Assembly: GCF_009856605.1 (NCBI RefSeq)
Contig: NZ_CP047243.1
Span: 298,033 to 362,032, forward strand
Source of the DNA: Trichormus variabilis 0441
GTDB lineage: Bacteria > Cyanobacteriota > Cyanobacteriia > Cyanobacteriales > Nostocaceae
Direction of reading: 5' to 3'
DNA length: 64,000 bases
The notes beneath the pieces are model-generated. The model saw nothing but the letters and a program-made list of their open reading frames with translations. It had not been told where the DNA came from and did no database searches. How positions within the stretch are numbered: the stretch's first letter is position 1; every line of letters begins with the position of its first letter. Shown here piece by piece: positions 1 through 7,085 of this stretch. The translations under genes and the position numbers were made by a program.

Positions 1-301
1 AAATGAATACCCCTGCACCATCGAAACTGTTGATATACTCGAAAATGTACACCAACGGATCTGCGTGGGGTGGTCTTTTGTACTCTGGTACTGGTTTGAA
101 AACCAATCCACCATCCTCAGCAATCTGGCATAGTTCCAGCCCCGATACTCCCAGATTCCAGAAGTACACGGGACTGTCTAGTTTTTCTCGCGCCTGAGAG
201 GATAGCCACTGTACAATTGTGGCTTCTTCTGGGGACATGACATCCAAAGCTACAATTGGGATCTGCGAATCAATTGTTCTCAGGAGATTAATTAAGTTCA
301 T
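1..301 (-). CDS. Ycf46-like AAA ATPase, N-terminal part (runs off window)
   Basis: This open frame starts with ATG at 301-299 and continues to the left edge without a stop, giving 100 N-terminal residues. The sequence resembles the N-terminus of cyanobacterial Ycf46-type AAA ATPases, with segments such as SPVYFWNLGVSG and DPLVYIFEYINSFDG. The P-loop would lie beyond the edge, so ATPase function cannot be read here. Its ATG overlaps the TGA of the upstream gene (ATGA), so translation is probably coupled. The DUF1257-DUF2997-AAA neighbourhood is common in cyanobacteria and supports the call. The family identity is from memory of related sequences. Confidence 0.65.
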   Translation of the reverse strand, partial: MNLINLLRTIDSQIPIVALDVMSPEEATIVQWLSSQAREKLDSPVYFWNLGVSGLELCQIAEDGGLVFKPVPEYKRPPHADPLVYIFEYINSFDGAGVFI

Positions 302-549
302 TGTTGTACATTTTTATACGGTAATGGTGCGAGTTCTTCGTGAGTATTAACAAGTCTCACGATCACTTCATAAAATTCGGCTTTGCCGTCAAAAATCTCC
401 GCAGTTCCATCACTGAAGGCAATCGCTGAAACTAAAGCATTAATCAATACACATAAACCTTCAGCATTTCCTTTGATCACGATTGGTTCTCTTTCTTTCG
501 TAGCTACGTAAATATGAACCATCGCGTATTCTTTCGGTAATTCGCTCAT
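298..549 (-). CDS. hypothetical protein, 83 aa, coupled to AAA ATPase
   Basis: I do not recognise this small protein. It begins MSELPKEYAMVHIYVATKER and reads as a compact alpha/beta domain without signal peptide or membrane segment. It ends in an ATGA overlap with the AAA ATPase gene and follows the DUF2997 gene after 43 bases, so it is probably the third gene of a DUF1257-DUF2997-small protein-AAA operon. Position and coupling suggest a partner of the ATPase. That function is inference. Confidence 0.7.
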   Translation of the reverse strand: MSELPKEYAMVHIYVATKEREPIVIKGNAEGLCVLINALVSAIAFSDGTAEIFDGKAEFYEVIVRLVNTHEELAPLPYKNVQQ

Positions 550-592
550 AATTTTTTGTGCCGGGGGAAGTGTTCACTTTCCCCCGTTAGTT

Positions 593-796
593 TTACTGCC
601 GTAGCCGTGTTTGTTGTGTTGAAGTCATTCGTTGCTGTTGAACTTCCGGCTTAAACTCTCGTTCGCCTTCCACAACCCCCAAAGCTTCCTCAAAGGGCTG
701 CGTCGCTTCCAAACACGACAACCCCTCAAACCCAAGAGCTTCTACTCGCACTTCACCAGTTTTGTTATCGAAATGTATCAGTATAGAACGTTCCAT
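593..796 (-). CDS. DUF2997 family protein
   Basis: A 67-residue protein whose first 45 residues match the DUF2997 pattern: a beta-rich opening (SILIHFDNKTGEVRVEALGF) followed by G-x-S-C-L and an acidic helix. DUF2997 has no established biochemical role. It is usually found beside DUF1257 and a Ycf46-like ATPase, as here: the DUF1257 gene ends only 3 bases upstream. The glutamine-rich tail (EVQQQ...) is variable. I am fairly sure of the family and claim no function. Confidence 0.75.
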   Translation of the reverse strand: MERSILIHFDNKTGEVRVEALGFEGLSCLEATQPFEEALGVVEGEREFKPEVQQQRMTSTQQTRLRQ

Positions 797-799
797 TGA

Positions 800-1243
800 T
801 TATCTCCTGGCGTATTGTTTAACTTCCTGATGTCCGGCAAATGTTAGGCGTAGGGTTTGCACTTGACCTTTGGTTTCTTCGCTAATCGTGCATTCGCCAA
901 ACTTTTCGCGTAATTCTCCAGTTTTGGCTAAAACCATTCGCCGCCCGTAAGTCTGCATTAACTTGTGGCTGAAGAAATTTTCACCAAGCCGGGGAGAAGT
1001 TTCGTACTTGTCATGGATGACATCGTACTCAGAACCGTTCCACTTAAAACCCATGTCTGCACGAGCATTGAAACTATGCCCAGGAACGATAATCTCTGCA
1101 CTCTGCCCTTGAGAATCCCCGTAGTACCCCCTGAGTGGCTGTGCTGTTTCGTGGACTTGGGGTTTGAGTTTTAGATCCTCTAGAGCTTGGACTAAGCACT
1201 TACCGTTGGTTAATTTGGTTTTAACTGTTGAAAAATGTGACAT
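800..1243 (-). CDS. DUF1257 (Ycf35-like) protein
   Basis: A 147-residue protein starting MSHFSTVKTKL, typical for DUF1257, also called Ycf35 in algal plastids. The family's aromatic middle segment is visible (GYYGDSQGQSAEIIVPG, then ADMGFKWNGSEYDVI). No catalytic motif or membrane segment is evident. It is the first gene of a tight minus-strand group with DUF2997, a small unknown and a Ycf46-like ATPase. A hairpin separates it from the upstream 353-aa gene. The group is widespread in cyanobacteria, and its function is not established. Confidence 0.8.
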   Translation of the reverse strand: MSHFSTVKTKLTNGKCLVQALEDLKLKPQVHETAQPLRGYYGDSQGQSAEIIVPGHSFNARADMGFKWNGSEYDVIHDKYETSPRLGENFFSHKLMQTYGRRMVLAKTGELREKFGECTISEETKGQVQTLRLTFAGHQEVKQYARR

Positions 1244-1269
1244 ATTTTTAAGAGAAAAATACTAGCATT

Positions 1270-1307
1270 AGCGTGATGCCCCGAAATTCTCAGGGCATCG
1301 CTTTTTT
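1270..1307. terminator. hairpin between 353-aa gene and DUF1257 operon
   Basis: Stem arms GATGCCC (1275-1281) and GGGCATC (1293-1299) enclose an 11-base loop, and the stem can extend with a bulge (AGCG/CGCT). A run of six T follows on the plus strand. On the minus strand, where the flanking genes lie, the U-rich stretch is farther away (TATTTTTCTC). It probably ends transcription of the 353-aa gene, with lower efficiency in that direction. Confidence 0.5.
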
Positions 1308-2369
1308 CTAACGGAACTTGAACGACTTCACAGTGGCTTGAGTTAACCCAATATCCTCACTCGCCAGCCTTTGCAGATTGCGTTGCTCGTCCAACAATTT
1401 GGAGTAGATTGCATCCACTTTCGTCTGGAGTTGCGATCGCCCTTCTGACCCCAAATTCTTAGACTCAATCGCTGGGTCATTCACAATCGAATCCAGATGT
1501 TCCATCATTTGAGCAAGACTACCGCCAGCTTCGGGACTAGCATTCGCCAGCAGCACACGCACTTTCTGAAGATGTTTCTCCATTTTGCGTTTGAACTGTA
1601 CTGGCTTGCGTCCTGGCTCCCAATCGGCTAACTCTTCTAGCAACTGTGCGGCTAGTTGTTCACCTCCAGCGATCGCTGATTCCCTCAACCTTTGCTCTAG
1701 GTTTTGGTCATACTGCTGGATGAACTGGGTTATCTGTTGAAGGCACTTGGCTTGCTCGGAGTTCAACTGTTCAGACAGCGCCGGGATAATCACCGGACGA
1801 CCGATAATTACTTGCAGATATTCTTCCAAATCTGACAGTAGTGGAAAAGCTTTGATGAGATTCGCCTTAACTTCATCACGCTTTTCTACTGGTAAATCCC
1901 AAACATTTAACGAGATGAATTTGTCAATACGTGCGGTGTAATCTGCTAGTCCCTCCTCATAACTATCTTTTAAACCAGTACGTAAACCAGGAGCAACTAC
2001 ATCTCTAATGTTGAGCAACTGACTCCACACCAGGGGCGCTAGGTCTATCGGACAAATCCAATCCCCGTTATCGTTGCTCATCCACTCTTGCACCGATGCA
2101 ATCTCAGAGCGCAATTGACTTGCCGCTTCGTCCAGTGCTTTGAAGACTTTAATGCCCTTTAACCCAACTTCAGAGGATTTTACTTTGAGTAAATCTGATT
2201 CTTCTTCGTTATCAGCCTGCAAAACATCAGTCCACTTTGGCGCGTTACTTTTAGTGGTTTTCTTGAGTTGAATTTTGAAACGAATCCGAGTTTTATTTAA
2301 TTTTGCAAAGTTGTAATGTTCAACTACTGCATCTGTTAGAAATGTTTCGTTAGCGATCGCTTGTACCAT
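1308..2369 (-). CDS. hypothetical coiled-coil protein, 353 aa
   Basis: I do not recognise a characterised family. The protein is soluble and largely helical. The second half (about residues 190-330) is rich in Q, E, L and K with heptad character (LEQRLRESAIAGGEQLAAQ, then KRKMEKHLQKVRVLLANA), suggesting coiled coil. The N-terminal third contains a short beta-rich part. There is no nucleotide-binding motif or signal peptide. It stands alone, followed by a hairpin, among small plasmid genes. A structural or DNA-associated role is possible but not shown. Confidence 0.7.
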   Translation of the reverse strand: MVQAIANETFLTDAVVEHYNFAKLNKTRIRFKIQLKKTTKSNAPKWTDVLQADNEEESDLLKVKSSEVGLKGIKVFKALDEAASQLRSEIASVQEWMSNDNGDWICPIDLAPLVWSQLLNIRDVVAPGLRTGLKDSYEEGLADYTARIDKFISLNVWDLPVEKRDEVKANLIKAFPLLSDLEEYLQVIIGRPVIIPALSEQLNSEQAKCLQQITQFIQQYDQNLEQRLRESAIAGGEQLAAQLLEELADWEPGRKPVQFKRKMEKHLQKVRVLLANASPEAGGSLAQMMEHLDSIVNDPAIESKNLGSEGRSQLQTKVDAIYSKLLDEQRNLQRLASEDIGLTQATVKSFKFR

Positions 2370-2427
2370 TGTTCAGTACCTCATTTTTTCGCTTTGCTTA
2401 AGCGTAGCTTTCACAGTATTTCACTCA

Positions 2428-2616
2428 CTAAACAACAGCCCAATACATCCCCTGTTTCCGAACCATGACTGATTGTTTGTTGATTGTGGCTGTACCAATC
2501 GGGGAACTATCTTTGAGTTGTTGAATATCTCTAACTGTCCGGTAAATTATTTTTTGAGCGTTATTTTTTTGCAACCGGATAGGATGTTTTATAGTCCGGG
2601 GTTTGTACTTACTCAT
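2428..2616 (-). CDS. small basic hypothetical protein, 62 aa
   Basis: A short, strongly basic protein beginning MSKYKPRTIKHPIRLQ, without membrane segment or known motif. It follows the next minus-strand gene after 4 bases, so the two are probably co-transcribed. The charge suggests nucleic-acid contact, which is only an inference. An opposite-strand reading frame over the same stretch looks less protein-like. Confidence 0.5.
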   Translation of the reverse strand: MSKYKPRTIKHPIRLQKNNAQKIIYRTVRDIQQLKDSSPIGTATINKQSVMVRKQGMYWAVV

Positions 2617-2620
2617 ATTA

Positions 2621-2884
2621 TTAAAACAACTTCATCTGCGTCGCGTTTTCATCAATTACTGTGGCGTTAACTTGCATCCCTACAACTTCCTCACACCGAT
2701 TAATCAAGGTTTTGTGATTAATCACCAAATTAGTCTTTTTGCGCTGTCCTGGCATTGGTTTAAAGTGATATTGGGGATGTTTAATTGTCCCAGTTTGATA
2801 TAAGTACCGGTACAGCGTTCTTTGTATTTGATATACTTTTGAGAAAGATAACAAGGTACTGTCATACACTCGGTTTAACTGCAT
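2621..2884 (-). CDS. hypothetical protein, about 87 aa
   Basis: A small basic protein with no recognised family. The frame is open further upstream (to 2956), but that extension runs through the heptamer inverted repeat at 2903-2935 and encodes repetitive sequence, so I place the start at the ATG at 2884-2882 (MQLNRVYDSTLL). It reads as a helical, tyrosine-rich N-terminus followed by a basic segment (KPMPGQRKKTNLV). It sits 4 bases from the 62-aa gene downstream. Confidence 0.5.
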   Translation of the reverse strand: MQLNRVYDSTLLSFSKVYQIQRTLYRYLYQTGTIKHPQYHFKPMPGQRKKTNLVINHKTLINRCEEVVGMQVNATVIDENATQMKLF

Positions 2885-2902
2885 AGTTCTACGTCCCCAT
2901 AC

Positions 2903-3123
2903 CAATTTGCAATTCGCAATTCGCAATTCGCAATTTACCCTCACATAACTGTTCACGTAGAGTATTGATACTATATGTTTTGTTTTTTCTCATGATTGGA
3001 ATCAAGAAAGTACTGATTTGAACAGGTTTTCGGTTTGAGCTAAGTGGAGTGGCTTATACCCTAAGCGAGTTAATCTTTAATTACATCCACAATTGCGAAT
3101 TGCGAATTGCGAATTGCAAATTG
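2903..3123. repeat. 33-bp perfect inverted repeat built of GCAATTC heptamers
   Basis: Bases 2903-2935 and 3091-3123 are perfect inverted copies, each made of about four tandem 7-mers (CAATTCG / CGAATTG) with one variant unit at the outer end of the left arm. The arms are separated by 155 bases with no convincing gene. Heptamer short tandem repeats are well known in Nostocales, but two long arms in inverted orientation give a fold-back structure. The intervening stretch 2936-3090 and the rest to 3248 hold no other feature I can support. Confidence 0.85.
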
Positions 3124-3248
3124 TTTTAGTCTTGCTTTGCCACCAGAACGCCGCAAGAATTGCAGACATACAGCCGTTGAATTCTGCCGAATATGCTTTG
3201 TTTTCGCCATATATTTTGATGATTTAGATTAAGTTTGTTAAGACTAAA

Positions 3249-3287
3249 TCAAAAAAAACAGGAGAGTTTCTTCTTCGCTCTCCTGTT
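3249..3287 (-). terminator. strong intrinsic terminator (minus strand)
   Basis: Perfect 10-bp stem: AACAGGAGAG (3257-3266) and CTCTCCTGTT (3278-3287), with an 11-base loop. Read on the minus strand, the stem is followed by eight T (A-run at 3251-3258 on the plus strand). This is a textbook rho-independent terminator for the 130-aa gene ending at 3332. Confidence 0.85.
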
Positions 3288-3331
3288 AGATAATGAGGTT
3301 TGAGTTTCACTTTCGCTTCGGCGTAGCCATT

Positions 3332-3724
3332 TTATGCTGCTGACTTTCTTGATATGCTCTGTCTTCGCATTGGTTTAGAAGTCGTTGGTTTTACGTCCCC
3401 AAAGAGAGTCTGAATATCTAAATTCACTCCTAATTGCGCTTGAAGAATTGCTACTTCATTAAGATAAGCGTCAATCTCGTTCAAATTTTTTTCTTCTGAT
3501 TCTTTGGCGGAAAACGGTTGTATTTCCTCTTCTTTAAGATAAACAATATCTTTGCTGTTTTTGTCAGGTAGCAAACCATATTGCCAGCCTGCATTACCTT
3601 CTTTCCCTATCAAACTATCACTAGAAATATACTCAATCCCCACTACAGTACCTTGTTTTGTACGCTGCCCAAATGTGAATCGTGGATATCCCCAACCCCG
3701 TGGAATCGTGATTGTTACTTGCAT
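3332..3724 (-). CDS. plasmid hypothetical protein (paralogue of the 54250 gene)
   Basis: The first 60 residues closely match the start of the protein encoded at 54250-54753: both open with I-P-[RK]-G-W-x-Y-P-R-F-T-x-G-Q and share TKQG, GI and DKNS. The N-terminal part is a compact beta-rich domain, and a helical, glutamate-rich tail follows. I know no function. The two copies, on opposite arms of the window and opposite strands, point to a plasmid-specific family. Transcription ends at the strong terminator just downstream. Confidence 0.7.
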   Translation of the reverse strand: MQVTITIPRGWGYPRFTFGQRTKQGTVVGIEYISSDSLIGKEGNAGWQYGLLPDKNSKDIVYLKEEEIQPFSAKESEEKNLNEIDAYLNEVAILQAQLGVNLDIQTLFGDVKPTTSKPMRRQSISRKSAA

Positions 3725-3747
3725 GGTAGATTTCCCATCAATTAGGC

Positions 3748-3960
3748 TTAATTTTCTAGAACATCTAAAGCTTGAGCTAATGCCTGGATGGCATCAGCAA
3801 GTGTTAATTCGCCACCATTTTCATTTATGAATTTGAAAACCTGGGGGTTTTGCTCTTTGAAATCTATCAGCGCACTCCAGATGTTTTCTAGTTGTTCATG
3901 CACTGTTTCTAAATCATGATTGTCGGTGGCTAAGGCTTTCTCTAATATCTGTTCGCACAT
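3748..3960 (-). CDS. small acidic hypothetical protein, 70 aa
   Basis: An acidic helical protein (MCEQILEKALATDNHDLETV...) with no recognised family. I choose the ATG at 3960-3958 over the upstream one at 3999: a good ribosome site (GAGGT) precedes it by about 9 bases, and the upstream start would lie inside a terminator hairpin. It is 23 bases upstream of the 130-aa gene and is probably in the same transcript. Confidence 0.65.
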   Translation of the reverse strand: MCEQILEKALATDNHDLETVHEQLENIWSALIDFKEQNPQVFKFINENGGELTLADAIQALAQALDVLEN

Positions 3961-3971
3961 GATGTTTACCT

Positions 3972-4006
3972 CATACAAAAAGCGGTCTGCTGTTAACAAA
4001 CCGCTT
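3972..4006 (-). terminator. hairpin terminator after the DUF4351-like gene
   Basis: Stem AAGCGGT (3980-3986) pairs with ACCGCTT (4000-4006) around a 13-base loop. On the minus strand the stem is followed by a T-rich stretch (TTTTTGT). It lies 25 bases past the stop of the gene at 4031-4918. Confidence 0.7.
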
Positions 4007-4030
4007 ACGTTTTTGATGTGTGGTGCTGAT

Positions 4031-4918
4031 TTAATGCGAAAATCTGGCTAACAGTTCTTCACGCGATAATTCTAGACACATTGGCGTAAATTCTTCTGCT
4101 GATAACTGTAGTAAACTATCGACTACTTTTGATAGTTCTTCATCCACTTCCCCAAATCTGAATCTCAACAGATTTTCTACTACTTGGCGTTGTCCTTCTA
4201 ATCTTGCCTGTTGCTTAGTAGTATCTTCCCACTGTTGATAAGCTTGCGACAAATTCATGATTAACTCCCGCTCATCCTCTGTTAAAGTATCTTGCTGCTG
4301 AATTAAAACAATACGCCAGTTAGTAATCAACCTGAGAGCATTTTGCCTTAGTGGATTGCTTTCTGGTAACGCCAACAATTCATTCACAGCTTGGCGTTGC
4401 GTTTCTCCTCTACCCAAAATTCTCAGCCACAATGTTTCTGTTGTTACTGGTAGCTGATCAACTGCTATCAACGCCCCTCGAAAACCCTTTTGGAAAAAGT
4501 AGACCCCAGAAGGCCAGTTTTCTAAGTCTAGTTTAAACTCAAAATCTGCCAACAGAGTTTTATTAGCACTGGGCGATATAATCCACAGTCGCGCCAAGCT
4601 ATCTTCTGGTAATCTGCTTCTTTCTCGCTTGGCTTTGCGTTGTGCGTTGGCTATAACAGCGAATAACTTCAGAAAACAGTTGCGTATTTCTGTTGAACTA
4701 GGTTGATTGCGAAACGGCTCTAACAGTGCAGTATTCAGTAGAGCGATTCTGCCTAACAATCCTAAGTTCGGGGCTTGCGCTTCGGGAGAAGGAGAAAACA
4801 ACACATCCACAAATCTTGTTTCATCTGTTACTTCTTGATTAGTCCGTACTTCCCCCAGAGGTGACAATAACTCTTCCAAGAACTGTTTTGCAAACTGATC
4901 GTGCGGTTTTGTCGTCAT
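4031..4918 (-). CDS. DUF4351-like / Rpn-type putative transposase-nuclease family protein
   Basis: A 295-residue protein of a type common in Nostocales and often labelled 'flagellar assembly protein H' without evidence. Residues 1-150 resemble the PD-(D/E)XK-like fold of the Rpn/transposase group (RFVDVLFSPSPEAQAPNLG, then an arginine/lysine-rich helix). The C-terminus (RQVVENLLRFRFGEVDE, then a long helix ending SREELLARF) fits a DUF4351 domain. Catalytic residues cannot be assigned with confidence. It is transcribed alone between hairpins. Related proteins are thought to act in recombination or be transposase relatives, and I infer no more than that. Confidence 0.6.
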   Translation of the reverse strand: MTTKPHDQFAKQFLEELLSPLGEVRTNQEVTDETRFVDVLFSPSPEAQAPNLGLLGRIALLNTALLEPFRNQPSSTEIRNCFLKLFAVIANAQRKAKRERSRLPEDSLARLWIISPSANKTLLADFEFKLDLENWPSGVYFFQKGFRGALIAVDQLPVTTETLWLRILGRGETQRQAVNELLALPESNPLRQNALRLITNWRIVLIQQQDTLTEDERELIMNLSQAYQQWEDTTKQQARLEGQRQVVENLLRFRFGEVDEELSKVVDSLLQLSAEEFTPMCLELSREELLARFSH

Positions 4919-5022
4919 ATTTTTACTGTTAACCGGACAGTATTATACTTGTCTGCTGGATTCGGCGCGTGAGTTTGGGGCAATCGCTCAACATCTTGAC
5001 CCGCGCGATCGCACCCCCCAAA

Positions 5023-5295
5023 CTACACCACTAGTTCCTCAGAAGTCTCAAACAGAATTTCCACTTGCTCTGGACTTAGCTGACCAATCGGGATATCCAG
5101 CAAACCAACCGATTCGCATGAGATTTGCGGTAGCTCTTTCAAGGTCTGGACATAGTAGCATTGACCATTGCCGTGAACGAACTCGACCAGCTTTGTTTCT
5201 TGCTGGTAAATCCCGTCTTCTAGTAGTTCTAGCCCCAGGCTTTCGCAGCCAGAGGCTATCTGCGCCATGATTTCGTTTCCTGTTGTGGCGGACAT
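5023..5295 (-). CDS. hypothetical protein, homologous to C-terminal domain of the 53101 gene
   Basis: A 90-residue protein clearly related to residues about 245-340 of the 342-aa protein encoded at 53101-54129. Both contain TGNEIM-x-QIA, then G-L-E-L-L-[ED]-D-G-I-Y, LVEF, and end in an acidic tail. Here the domain stands alone, while in the other gene it is fused behind two repeated domains. It has a fair ribosome site (AAAGGA) upstream. Function is unknown. Confidence 0.7.
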   Translation of the reverse strand: MSATTGNEIMAQIASGCESLGLELLEDGIYQQETKLVEFVHGNGQCYYVQTLKELPQISCESVGLLDIPIGQLSPEQVEILFETSEELVV

Positions 5296-5438
5296 TATCG
5301 AAAATTCCTTTATTCGCTAATTTTTGCGTATACCGTATACCAAGACAGAATGTATTAGTATGTTATTAGCTTGATGTTTATCAAGAGTACGTTTTAATGC
5401 GATTGCTGTTCACCCATTTGCAGCGATCGCATTTCCAT

Positions 5439-5942
5439 CTACACCATTGCTAACTGCCTAACTCCTAACTTGAAGAGCGCATCAGCAGCACTATGGGCGT
5501 ATCGGTCAGGCTCAGTCGCTCTACGGCTGTATGTCCACATTCGGCTGAACCTGTGGAACCCAACAAAGCCCACCAAATCACGACCCCGATAGACCTTCGT
5601 TGAGAACATTAAATAGTCAATCTCACCATGCTGTAACCCGTACTGGGCGCAGGCTTGATTTAACTCGTCCTCTAGTCTTTGGTTGTGCCTGTGAAGGCTC
5701 TCTTGCGCTTCTAGAGAAGTCTTTTCTTGGGCTACTCTTTGCGCGAACCAGTTGCGATCAAAGGGTAATCTTCCGCCGTCCTGAAGCTGCACCCAGACGG
5801 TGATGCCACCTTCAATCCAAATAGTTTTGATTTGCTCTGGAGTGCGTTGGATGATGGTTGCAATTATCTGTTTGTCTTGCTCGGTTAACGGGTTTTGAGC
5901 TTGCTTGTTTATTGTTGCGTATGTCATTATGGAAATCTCCAT
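5439..5942 (-). CDS. hypothetical plasmid protein, 167 aa
   Basis: I do not recognise a named family. The protein is soluble and begins MTYATINKQ if the second ATG (5927) is used. The first ATG (5942) adds five residues, and neither has a strong ribosome site. It has a helical first half with a tryptophan/aromatic patch (KTIWIEGGITVWVQLQDG) and an arginine/tyrosine-rich C-terminal half (FSRMWTYSRRATEPDRYA). No catalytic motif is evident. Confidence 0.6.
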   Translation of the reverse strand: MEISIMTYATINKQAQNPLTEQDKQIIATIIQRTPEQIKTIWIEGGITVWVQLQDGGRLPFDRNWFAQRVAQEKTSLEAQESLHRHNQRLEDELNQACAQYGLQHGEIDYLMFSTKVYRGRDLVGFVGFHRFSRMWTYSRRATEPDRYAHSAADALFKLGVRQLAMV

Positions 5943-5952
5943 TTACTTGGAT

Positions 5953-6000
5953 AAAAGGCGATCGCGGAGTTTACCAGACAGAGCGATTGCCTTTGTTTTT
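5953..6000. terminator. HIP1-containing hairpin, bidirectional terminator-like
   Basis: AAAGGCGATCGC (5954-5965) pairs with GCGATTGCCTTT (about 5983-5994) with one mismatch, and T-rich sequence follows on both strands (TTTGTTTTT on plus, TTTTATCC on minus). It lies just upstream of the 167-aa gene, so on the minus strand it would stop read-through from the XRE side. The stretch 5943-6266 holds this hairpin, a second one at 6200-6232, and no gene I can support. Confidence 0.55.
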
Positions 6001-6199
6001 GCTGACTACGTTGTGGCTTCCCCACAACGCACTCATTTGATTTCGGCGTAGCCGTTTCTTAATTGGTCAAAACAAGCAGTAGCAGTAATTAAAATGGCGG
6101 ACACAATTAATGTGATCGCCTTGTAGAAAACTTTCATAACCAACAGCACAGGGCTGTAGAGAGGATTTGTCTTCTGTGCAGCCATGAGTTTCTGTTTAA

Positions 6200-6232
6200 A
6201 AAGCGATCGCTACTAGGAGCAGCAATCGCTTT
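6200..6232. terminator. second HIP1-containing hairpin
   Basis: AAAGCGATCGCT (6200-6211) pairs with AGCAATCGCTTT (6221-6232) with one mismatch and a 9-base loop. A/T-rich flanks allow termination in either direction. It lies downstream of the XRE regulator on its strand. Confidence 0.55.
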
Positions 6233-6266
6233 GATTTACTAGGATTTTGGCCTTCAGTACCAGTTT

Positions 6267-6461
6267 TTAGACTTGGCGGGTCATCGGAATCATCTCCGGT
6301 GGCTTGAGCATTACAAGTTTTAGGCTCCCGGCTGCTTGTCCCGGCGGCTGTTGGTTGTTGGTTTGTTGAAATACGTGTTCCTTTGATTGGTTTGCAAACC
6401 CTTGATTGCGTTCTGGTGCAGGCGGTTCGCTGTTCCTTTGCCCTTGATTACTATAGTGCAA
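6267..6461 (-). CDS. possible small Gln/Pro/Asn-rich protein, 64 aa
   Basis: An open frame starting 3 bases after the XRE regulator's stop, begin MHYSNQGQRNSEPPAPERNQ. The composition is low-complexity and matches no family I know. Tight spacing suggests translational coupling with the regulator, but the protein could equally be spurious. Confidence 0.25.
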   Translation of the reverse strand: MHYSNQGQRNSEPPAPERNQGFANQSKEHVFQQTNNQQPPGQAAGSLKLVMLKPPEMIPMTRQV

Positions 6462-6464
6462 CCT

Positions 6465-6797
6465 TTAGTTGCATTTGTCAACCCCTAATTGCACAATTTT
6501 GGTTTCTTTTAGACACAGTAATTCAGCTAAACTACAGCCAAATACTTTACATAAGCCAGTGACCATTTCTGGAGAAGCTCCTTTGACATCGGAATCTGTC
6601 TCCATTTTGTGTAAATATTGCCGTGAAATCTCTACATCATGTTCTGCAAGCTTTTTAGACAAATTTACTAATGGCATATCGCCACGTAAGGAACGCATTT
6701 TCTGTCCTCGTTCCTCTGTCCATTTAATAGATCCCACTTCGCTCAGTGGTAACATTACAACCTCTTGTGTTCTTTCTTGGCTTGCCATATTATGCAA
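6465..6797 (-). CDS. XRE-type helix-turn-helix regulator
   Basis: A 110-residue protein with a Cro/XRE helix-turn-helix at about residues 30-95: GQKMRSLRGDMPLVNLSKKL, then ISRQYLHKMETDS, then SPEMVTGLCKVFGCSLAELL, the typical three-part pattern ending in 'xLxxLL'. It is divergent from the CyRepA1-type replication gene at 7086, with 288 bases between, and probably regulates that promoter and its own. TAGTTG-type hexamers recur around the gene and may be operator half-sites, but this is weak. The window holds a second, unrelated XRE gene near 52.7 kb. Confidence 0.8.
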   Translation of the reverse strand: MHNMASQERTQEVVMLPLSEVGSIKWTEERGQKMRSLRGDMPLVNLSKKLAEHDVEISRQYLHKMETDSDVKGASPEMVTGLCKVFGCSLAELLCLKETKIVQLGVDKCN

Positions 6798-7085
6798 TAT
6801 TTAGTTGACAAAATCAATAGCTATCTGCAACTATTAGTATCAGAGTAAATGTAAATGATGGCTAGTTGCTTCAATCACTCAACAACAAAATCTCTGATTT
6901 CTCGGAACGTTGTTCAAAAAATTTTTAACGTGGTTGTACGTAATGTCTAATTCCACATTCAGCCAAGAGGTGGCACTGACAATTTATCAGTCTGATTTAG
7001 TTTTCTAATCACTGCCTGTTTTTAAGCATTTCAAAGAGGTTGATGGTCATACCGCTAACTCTGTAGTGCATCTAAGAAGGAAAAT
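6798..7085. promoter_or_regulatory. divergent intergenic region between XRE regulator and rep gene
   Basis: A 288-base AT-rich stretch between divergent genes, so it must carry at least the rep promoter. TAGTTG/CAACTA elements occur near 6810, 6830 and 6863 and again inside the regulator's 3' end. AAGAAGG at about 7076-7082 is the likely ribosome site for the replication gene. I saw no long direct-repeat array here, so the origin used by CyRepA1 is not located. Confidence 0.4.

Noticed and set aside
6469..6804. 111-aa plus-strand frame opposite the XRE regulator
   Set aside because: The minus-strand frame has a clear helix-turn-helix pattern, and the opposite frame has Cys/Ser/Thr-rich composition typical of a shadow.
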